Source: Alphaproteobacteria bacterium (GTDB lineage Bacteria; Pseudomonadota; Alphaproteobacteria; SMXP01). From it: DNA of 64,000 nucleotides. Where the stretch lies: the NCBI GenBank assembly GCA_028285305.1, contig JANQPV010000022.1, forward strand, positions 263,322 through 327,321, read 5' to 3'. The notes under the pieces are model-generated. The model did not search any database. It worked only from the letters and a program-made list of their open reading frames with translations, and was not told the DNA's origin. The position numbers and the translations under genes were made by a program. This document shows positions 59,565 through 64,000 of this stretch, one piece after another. Every line of letters begins with the position of its first letter. Positions within the stretch are counted from its first letter, which is position 1.

Positions 59565-60604
59565 TGATTGATTTGACTGGCAAACGAATTGCGCTCGTCG
59601 GTGGTGCCGGATTCATTGGGCACAATCTGGCGCTCAAGCTAAGAGAGCATGGTGCAGATGTTCACGTCATCGATAGCCTGCAAGTGAACAATTTGGGTGC
59701 CTTTTCAAATTCGACGGATGATCCAAACAAGGTTCTCTATCTGGGTCTGATCAATGAGCGCTTGAGGCTGCTTCGGGAAGCGGGCGTGCCTTTGCATGTT
59801 GTTGAGGCGCGAGATTATCACCTTCTGTCTTCTACGCTTGCTCAGATCGAGCCGGAAACTATTGTGCAACTTGCTGCCATTGCCCACGCCAACCGTGCGA
59901 ATAAGGATCCCTTTAGCACGTTCGACCATAGTTTCCGCACGTTGGAAAACGCACTTGACATTGCGCGCAGCTTTCACTGTCACTTCGTCTACTTCTCATC
60001 ATCAATGGTCTATGGAAATTTTGATGGAGAAGCTGTCTCGGAAGATAGGCATTGCGAACCGTTGGGAATCTATGGCGCCTTGAAGTTCAGTGGGGAGAAA
60101 CTGGTTATCGCGTACAATCAAGTATTTGATCTTCCGTATACGATTGTGCGACCATCTGCCCTCTACGGCGAACGCTGCGTGAGTCGGCGTGTTGGCCAGG
60201 CGTTCATCGAAAACGCCCTTCGGGGTATACCTTTGACGATAAATGGCGACGGTGAAGAAGGGCTGGATTTCACGTATGTCGGTGATCTGGTTCAAGGGTT
60301 GGCGCGCGTGATTGGCCTTCCTGAATCACATAACGAGGTATTCAATCTCACTTTCGGTGGGGCACGCTCGCTTAATCATATGGCGTCGATCGTCCAAGAG
60401 CATTTTCCTGGGTTGGAGGTTCATCATCAACCTCGAGATGGTCTGATGCCAGAGCGCGGCACTTTGTCGGTTGAAAAGGCGAAGAGACTGTTGGGGTACG
60501 CGCCGGCCTTTCCCCTTGAGAAGGGCTTCGTTGAATACATAAACTGGTACAAAGATATGGCCGAGCGCCATCCTGAGCTGTTCGAACGGACCGCCAAAGC
60601 ATAA
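59564..60604 (+). CDS. NAD-dependent epimerase/dehydratase
   Basis: A 346-residue extended SDR with ALVGGAGFIGHNLALKLREHG, YFSSSMVYGNFDGEAVSED and the Tyr-x3-Lys IYGALK, plus RPSALYGERCVSRR and LDFTYVGDLVQGLARV. It acts on a nucleotide sugar as epimerase, reductase or dehydratase; the pair with the DegT enzyme suggests amino-sugar synthesis. ATG 59564 overlaps the aminotransferase stop as TGATG. Confidence 0.8.
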   Translation: MIDLTGKRIALVGGAGFIGHNLALKLREHGADVHVIDSLQVNNLGAFSNSTDDPNKVLYLGLINERLRLLREAGVPLHVVEARDYHLLSSTLAQIEPETIVQLAAIAHANRANKDPFSTFDHSFRTLENALDIARSFHCHFVYFSSSMVYGNFDGEAVSEDRHCEPLGIYGALKFSGEKLVIAYNQVFDLPYTIVRPSALYGERCVSRRVGQAFIENALRGIPLTINGDGEEGLDFTYVGDLVQGLARVIGLPESHNEVFNLTFGGARSLNHMASIVQEHFPGLEVHHQPRDGLMPERGTLSVEKAKRLLGYAPAFPLEKGFVEYINWYKDMAERHPELFERTAKA

Positions 60605-60628
60605 GCGATCGTTCGCGAACGAATTTCG

Positions 60629-61369
60629 ATGCGGACTGTCATTCTGACTACGGACACGTTGCACCATACGTACTTTGTTGAGCACGTATCGCAGTCGTTC
60701 GACCTGTCGGCGGTTCTTGTTGAGGCGCGCCCCGCCGCTGTTCCTCCGTTTGAAACGGGCCATTCGTTTGAGACGGAAAGAGATGACTATGAACGTTCAA
60801 AATGGTTTGTCGGGCGGCAGGGCGTATTGCCGGAAGTCGCAGACATTACTTCTTTTTCCTCGCTGAATGACGATGACGCGGTCTCTTGTTTGAAGTCGTT
60901 ACGGCCGGACGTCGTGGTGGTGTTTGGCACCGGCCGCTTGAAAGCTCCCATTATTGGGGTGTGTCCAGATGGATTCGTCAATCTTCATGGGGGAGATCCG
61001 GAACACTATCGTGGCTTGGACTCACACCTATGGGCAATTTATCATAAGGACTTTTCCGGACTTCAGACGACCCTTCACCGGGTTGCGTTGGAGTTGGATG
61101 ACGGCGAAATTTTGGAGCGGATGAGCCTGCCGGTGCGGCCCGGCATGCCGCTGAGCGAGTTAAGAAGCGTGAATACCGACGTTTGCGTGAAGTTGGTATT
61201 GAATGCTCTGGAGGCGTTTCAAGCGCGAGGCCAATTCACCAGCAGGGCGCAGACACAGATTGGTCGCTATTACTCCTTTATGCCATCGGTGCTAAAAGAA
61301 ATTTGTGTCAAGAATTTCAACAAGTATTCGCAGAGTTTACATGCATCGCCCGTTGCGTCAGCGGGATAG
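60629..61369 (+). CDS. Formyltransferase-family protein
   Basis: A 246-residue protein of the methionyl-tRNA formyltransferase-like superfamily. DVVVVFGTGRLKAPII leads to the N-x-H motif FVNLHGGDPEHYRGLDS, and LDDGEILERM supplies the Asp of the Asn-His-Asp triad, as in ArnA, WlaRD and FdtF sugar N-formyltransferases. It would put an N-formyl group on an amino sugar using N10-formyl-tetrahydrofolate. It is shorter than Fmt and lacks its C-terminal domain. It starts 24 bases after the epimerase. Confidence 0.75.
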   Translation: MRTVILTTDTLHHTYFVEHVSQSFDLSAVLVEARPAAVPPFETGHSFETERDDYERSKWFVGRQGVLPEVADITSFSSLNDDDAVSCLKSLRPDVVVVFGTGRLKAPIIGVCPDGFVNLHGGDPEHYRGLDSHLWAIYHKDFSGLQTTLHRVALELDDGEILERMSLPVRPGMPLSELRSVNTDVCVKLVLNALEAFQARGQFTSRAQTQIGRYYSFMPSVLKEICVKNFNKYSQSLHASPVASAG

Positions 61370-61375
61370 TTTCGT

Positions 61376-62281
61376 ATGTCTGTGCCGCCTTTCAGTGAAC
61401 GACTAATAGAGGACGGGGTTGCGATTTTCCTGTTTCACGGTGTGACCGATCGCCATGAGCACAAGATACGTAATTATACCCGCAAGCACATTGATCAGAA
61501 TCGCTTCATCGAAATCCTGCGGGATTTGCGGACGGTTGGAACACCTGTATCCATGGAGGAATTGGTCGCTGCCGAGCGGGGCGATCAGGCTTTGCCACCC
61601 AAGTCCTTTGCGATCACTTTCGATGATGGATTCCAGAACAACTATACGATTGCGGCGCCGATACTCTCCGATTACGGAGTTCCAGCGACGTTTTACCTGA
61701 CCAGCGGCTTTATCGGCACGAATGTCATGTCGTGGATCGATAGAATCGAGTTTGCCTTCGAGCTGAATTCAAGCGCCGAATTGTCTTTGCCTTGGGGGCA
61801 AAGGGCGTACCGGAATTATGAAGAGGCACAACTGCTGTTGGATGAAATTCGTAAAACAGTAAAATCGGACGACACTATTGATGAGCACGAACTTGCGACG
61901 ACCGTTCAAGAGCAGATGAATTTGGAGCCTACCGTTTCAAGTCTGGACAAACTGGATGTGAAGCTTACTTGGGACGAAGCAAGAGCGCTGAATGGCGATG
62001 ATCTTTTCATTGTGGGAGGGCATTCGCACACACATGCCATATTGAGTTTTCTTGATGCGGAAGGGCTCGATGCGGAGCTTAAAACCAGCAAAGACCTGCT
62101 TGGGCAACACGGGATCGGAGTACGGCACTACTCTTATCCTGAGGGTCTGTCGAACTGCTATTCGCCGCAAGTCATTGACGCCTTGAAGGACCTCGGCGTT
62201 GTGTGTTGTCCGACGGCCATTGATGGTGTGAATTCCCCGCCACTCAGTCTGTTCCACTTGCGCCGGATTATGGCGACCTAG
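61376..62281 (+). CDS. Polysaccharide deacetylase
   Basis: A 301-residue carbohydrate-esterase family 4 (NodB-fold) protein. SFAITFDDGFQNNYTIAAPIL gives the first Asp-Asp motif, VGGHSHTHAIL the His motif and VRHYSYPEGLSNCYSPQV the third motif. There is no signal peptide, so it is probably cytoplasmic and acts on a sugar or lipid-linked intermediate. It removes an N-acetyl group, which would free the amine for the formyltransferase encoded just upstream. 6 bases separate the two. Confidence 0.8.
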   Translation: MSVPPFSERLIEDGVAIFLFHGVTDRHEHKIRNYTRKHIDQNRFIEILRDLRTVGTPVSMEELVAAERGDQALPPKSFAITFDDGFQNNYTIAAPILSDYGVPATFYLTSGFIGTNVMSWIDRIEFAFELNSSAELSLPWGQRAYRNYEEAQLLLDEIRKTVKSDDTIDEHELATTVQEQMNLEPTVSSLDKLDVKLTWDEARALNGDDLFIVGGHSHTHAILSFLDAEGLDAELKTSKDLLGQHGIGVRHYSYPEGLSNCYSPQVIDALKDLGVVCCPTAIDGVNSPPLSLFHLRRIMAT

Positions 62282-62310
62282 TACCTTTAGCTCAGGAGCA
62301 TTGTTCGAAG

Positions 62311-63324
62311 ATGCAGCTGTTTGAGAAAAATACCGAAACCGATACGGTCATCGTCGCGGAAATCGGCGTCAATCATGAAGGTGATCTAGATAAGGCGCTT
62401 GAGCTGATCGAACTTGCGGCAAAAGCGGGAGCAGATGCCGTCAAGTTTCAGACCTATACGCCTTCGCGATATGCCTGTGCGAACGATGCCGAACGGCTGG
62501 CCCGAACTGGGAAGTTTGCTCTCGATATGTCGGACTGGGTTGTCCTGAAGGAAAAGGCCAGCTCACTGAATATCGGCTTTTTCTCCACTCCGCTGTCTGA
62601 GGATGTGGTGTCGGACCTTGATCCATTGTGTCCGGTTTTCAAGATTGCGAGTGGCGACATAACTTTTGAACCGGTCGTTCGAGCTGCTGCAGCGACGGGC
62701 AAGCCGCTTTTGGTCTCAACGGGTTGCGCCACGCTTGAGGAAATAGATGCTGCCGTACGATGGGTGCAAGAGGAAGCAAAAGATGCGCCGCTTCAGGACA
62801 GGCTGGCATTGCTGCATTGCGTGGCGGCTTATCCAACGGCGATCGAGGAGGCAAACGTTCGCAGCATTCCATTCTTGGCTGAGCGTTACGGCGTTACCGT
62901 TGGATACTCAAATCATGTGATTGGAATGGAGGCTTGTTTGGCGGCGATCGCACTCGGGGCTCCGATCATTGAAGTGCACTTCACGGATCAAAAGGAAGGG
63001 CGAAGTTTTCGAGATCATGAATTGTCTATGGACTTCGGGGATTTGAAGCGATTGGTCGAGACCGCGCCCCTTATTCGGCACGCACTCGGTGATTTTGGCA
63101 AGTTCGTTCAGCCCGGCGAAGAAGGCACGCGCCTCCTTATTCGCAAAGGCGTGGTTGCTGCTCAGGATCTGAATGAAGGAGACATCTTGTCGGAAGATAA
63201 CTTGATGTATGCCAGGCCTGCTACCGAGTTTGCATCCAGCGAGATTGGTGCGCTTATGGGGCGCAAGTTGACCGCTTCAGTGAAGATGGGTGAACTCATT
63301 CCACGGGCCGCCGTCAGCCCCTAA
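62311..63324 (+). CDS. N-acetylneuraminate synthase-family protein (NeuB/SpsE)
   Basis: A 337-residue PEP-dependent ulosonic-acid synthase. VIVAEIGVNHEGDLDKALELI, AGADAVKFQTYTPSRYA, CPVFKIASGDITFEP and VSTGCATLEEIDAAV, then GYSNHVIGMEACLAAIALGA with EVHFTDQKEGRSFRDHELS, are the barrel motifs. A C-terminal SAF/antifreeze-like domain (RLLIRKGVVAAQDLNEGDIL) completes the family. It condenses PEP with a hexosamine to make a nonulosonic acid such as sialic, legionaminic or pseudaminic acid. It is the central marker of this operon. Confidence 0.9.
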   Translation: MQLFEKNTETDTVIVAEIGVNHEGDLDKALELIELAAKAGADAVKFQTYTPSRYACANDAERLARTGKFALDMSDWVVLKEKASSLNIGFFSTPLSEDVVSDLDPLCPVFKIASGDITFEPVVRAAAATGKPLLVSTGCATLEEIDAAVRWVQEEAKDAPLQDRLALLHCVAAYPTAIEEANVRSIPFLAERYGVTVGYSNHVIGMEACLAAIALGAPIIEVHFTDQKEGRSFRDHELSMDFGDLKRLVETAPLIRHALGDFGKFVQPGEEGTRLLIRKGVVAAQDLNEGDILSEDNLMYARPATEFASSEIGALMGRKLTASVKMGELIPRAAVSP

Positions 63325-63338
63325 GTGGGTTTCGAAAT

Positions 63339-64000
63339 CTGATTCATCTCGGCGTTATAGGATTGGGTGTCGGCGAACGGTTGGCGCATGCCGCCGCGAG
63401 TCATCGTGCCTGTCGCATCAAGACGATTTGCGATTTTGATCACGATAAGCTGTCCGATGTTTCCTCACGATTGCCTGAAGCGCAAACGACAGAACGTGCG
63501 CATGAGGTCTTGGAAGACGACGAGCTTGATGCGGTCATCATTGCCTCTTGGGACAATTATCATTTTGAGCAAACGAAATCTGCATTGCTTGCCGGCAAGC
63601 ATGTGTTCGTGGAGAAACCTTTTGTCGTTCACGAAGACGAGGCGCGCGAAATCAGATCCATACTGAATGCGCGCCCGTCCCAAGTCTTCGCTTCTAATCT
63701 TGTCCTGCGCACGACGCCGCGATTTCGAGATCTCAGGAACCGCATTATCCAAGGGGAAATGGGGGAACTGTTTCATCTCAGCGGCGACTATGAATATGGA
63801 CGCCTTCAAAAGATCACGGAGGGTTGGCGCGGCCAGCTCTCGTTCTATTCAGCCGTTCACGGCGGCGGCGTGCATATTGCGGACCTTTTGATGTGGCTGT
63901 CTCAGTCGCGCATCAGCGAAGTGAGCGCGTATGGCAATGCGATCGCCAGCGCCGGATCCTCGTTCAAGAATTTTGATATGATCATTGCTTCACTTCGTTT
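63339..64000 (+). CDS. Gfo/Idh/MocA-family oxidoreductase (3' end outside window)
   Basis: The frame read from 63345 (HLGVIGLGVGERLAHA) continues to the right edge without a stop. HLGVIGLGVGE is the Rossmann motif, DAVIIASWDNYHFEQTKSALLAGKHVFVEKPF the usual EKP-type active-site segment, and GVHIADLLMWL the later His motif. No ATG, GTG or TTG lies in frame between the upstream stop at 63291 and codon 63363, which is already inside the fold. CTG 63339 (as MIHLGVIG-like) or ATT 63342 is the only positioned start. Oxidation or reduction of a sugar is likely, as in PtmF. Confidence 0.7.
   Translation, partial: MIHLGVIGLGVGERLAHAAASHRACRIKTICDFDHDKLSDVSSRLPEAQTTERAHEVLEDDELDAVIIASWDNYHFEQTKSALLAGKHVFVEKPFVVHEDEAREIRSILNARPSQVFASNLVLRTTPRFRDLRNRIIQGEMGELFHLSGDYEYGRLQKITEGWRGQLSFYSAVHGGGVHIADLLMWLSQSRISEVSAYGNAIASAGSSFKNFDMIIASLR

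Noticed and set aside
1-64000. CRISPR arrays, IS elements, integrases, prophage core genes and tRNA genes
   Set aside because: I looked for spaced direct repeats, transposase motifs and tRNA-like hairpin sets and found none I could support.

Overview
The window is a 64 kb piece of a Gram-negative proteobacterial chromosome, most probably from an alphaproteobacterium. The Gram-negative call rests on a TonB-dependent receptor, a periplasmic LolA-like protein, outer-membrane barrels, lipoproteins and Wzx/Wzy-type surface polysaccharide genes. The class-level call is softer. It leans on the mix of LLM flavin oxidoreductases, a PF10118-type diiron protein, glutathione S-transferase, a stand-alone hydroxyacyl-CoA dehydrogenase and GTG/TTG starts. 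No rRNA, ribosomal protein or tRNA gene was seen that could fix the taxonomy. I found no insertion sequence, integrase, phage core gene or CRISPR array.

Layout. 1-5.4 kb: the 3' end of a persulfide dioxygenase-rhodanese fusion, a small basic protein, an intergenic hairpin repeat, then a leftward set made of a CsoR/RcnR-family sensor, a SAM methyltransferase, an MFS exporter and an LLM oxidoreductase, followed by a ParDE-like toxin-antitoxin pair. 5.5-8.4 kb: a PQQ sugar dehydrogenase, a membrane protein, and a redoxin whose first active-site Cys codon is an in-frame TGA followed by a SECIS-like hairpin. The last is best read as a selenoprotein. 8.4-16.6 kb: an apparent iron-responsive region with two Fur-box-like palindromes, a TetR regulator, an RND exporter, a LolA-like protein, an outer-membrane barrel and a TonB-dependent receptor. 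16.9-25.5 kb: galE, a polyprenyl-phosphate sugar transferase, a secreted metallophosphoesterase, and a lipid/xenobiotic group (hydroxyacyl-CoA dehydrogenase, styrene-oxide-isomerase-like membrane protein, diiron protein, DUF3806-like protein, GST).

25.5-36.8 kb is a capsule/exopolysaccharide locus: Wzc-type tyrosine kinase, DUF115 protein, Wzy-like polymerase, Wzx-like flippase, sulfotransferase, GT4, GT2 and an ArnT-like GT. 36.9-44.2 kb is mostly housekeeping and unknown genes (second LLM oxidoreductase, SRPBCC and VOC proteins, TetR, lytic transglycosylase-like lipoprotein, beta-helix protein). 44.3-49.3 kb holds a compact sugar-acid set (2-hydroxyacid dehydrogenase, 6-phosphogluconolactonase-like protein, epimerase, HAD phosphatase, HpcH/HpaI aldolase, CMP-sugar synthetase) that looks like a route to a CMP-activated 3-deoxy-ulosonic acid built by a pyruvate aldolase. 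49.3-56.1 kb carries an FkbM methyltransferase, a second initiating sugar transferase, an O-antigen ligase, a methyltransferase and an unusual flippase-like/ligase-like fusion. 56.4-64 kb is a same-strand operon for a nonulosonic-acid-like sugar (nucleotide-sugar dehydrogenase, SpsF-like cytidylyltransferase, DegT aminotransferase, epimerase, formyltransferase, deacetylase, NeuB-like synthase, Gfo/Idh/MocA oxidoreductase) that runs off the right edge.

How it fits together. About half of the window serves the cell surface: two initiating glycosyltransferases, at least three polymerase/ligase-type membrane proteins and two acidic-sugar pathways point to a complex, probably acidic and possibly sulfated, glycan. 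The strongest single observation is the TGA-containing redoxin at 7272-8372. All calls come from reading the sequence and recalled family features. No database search was run.
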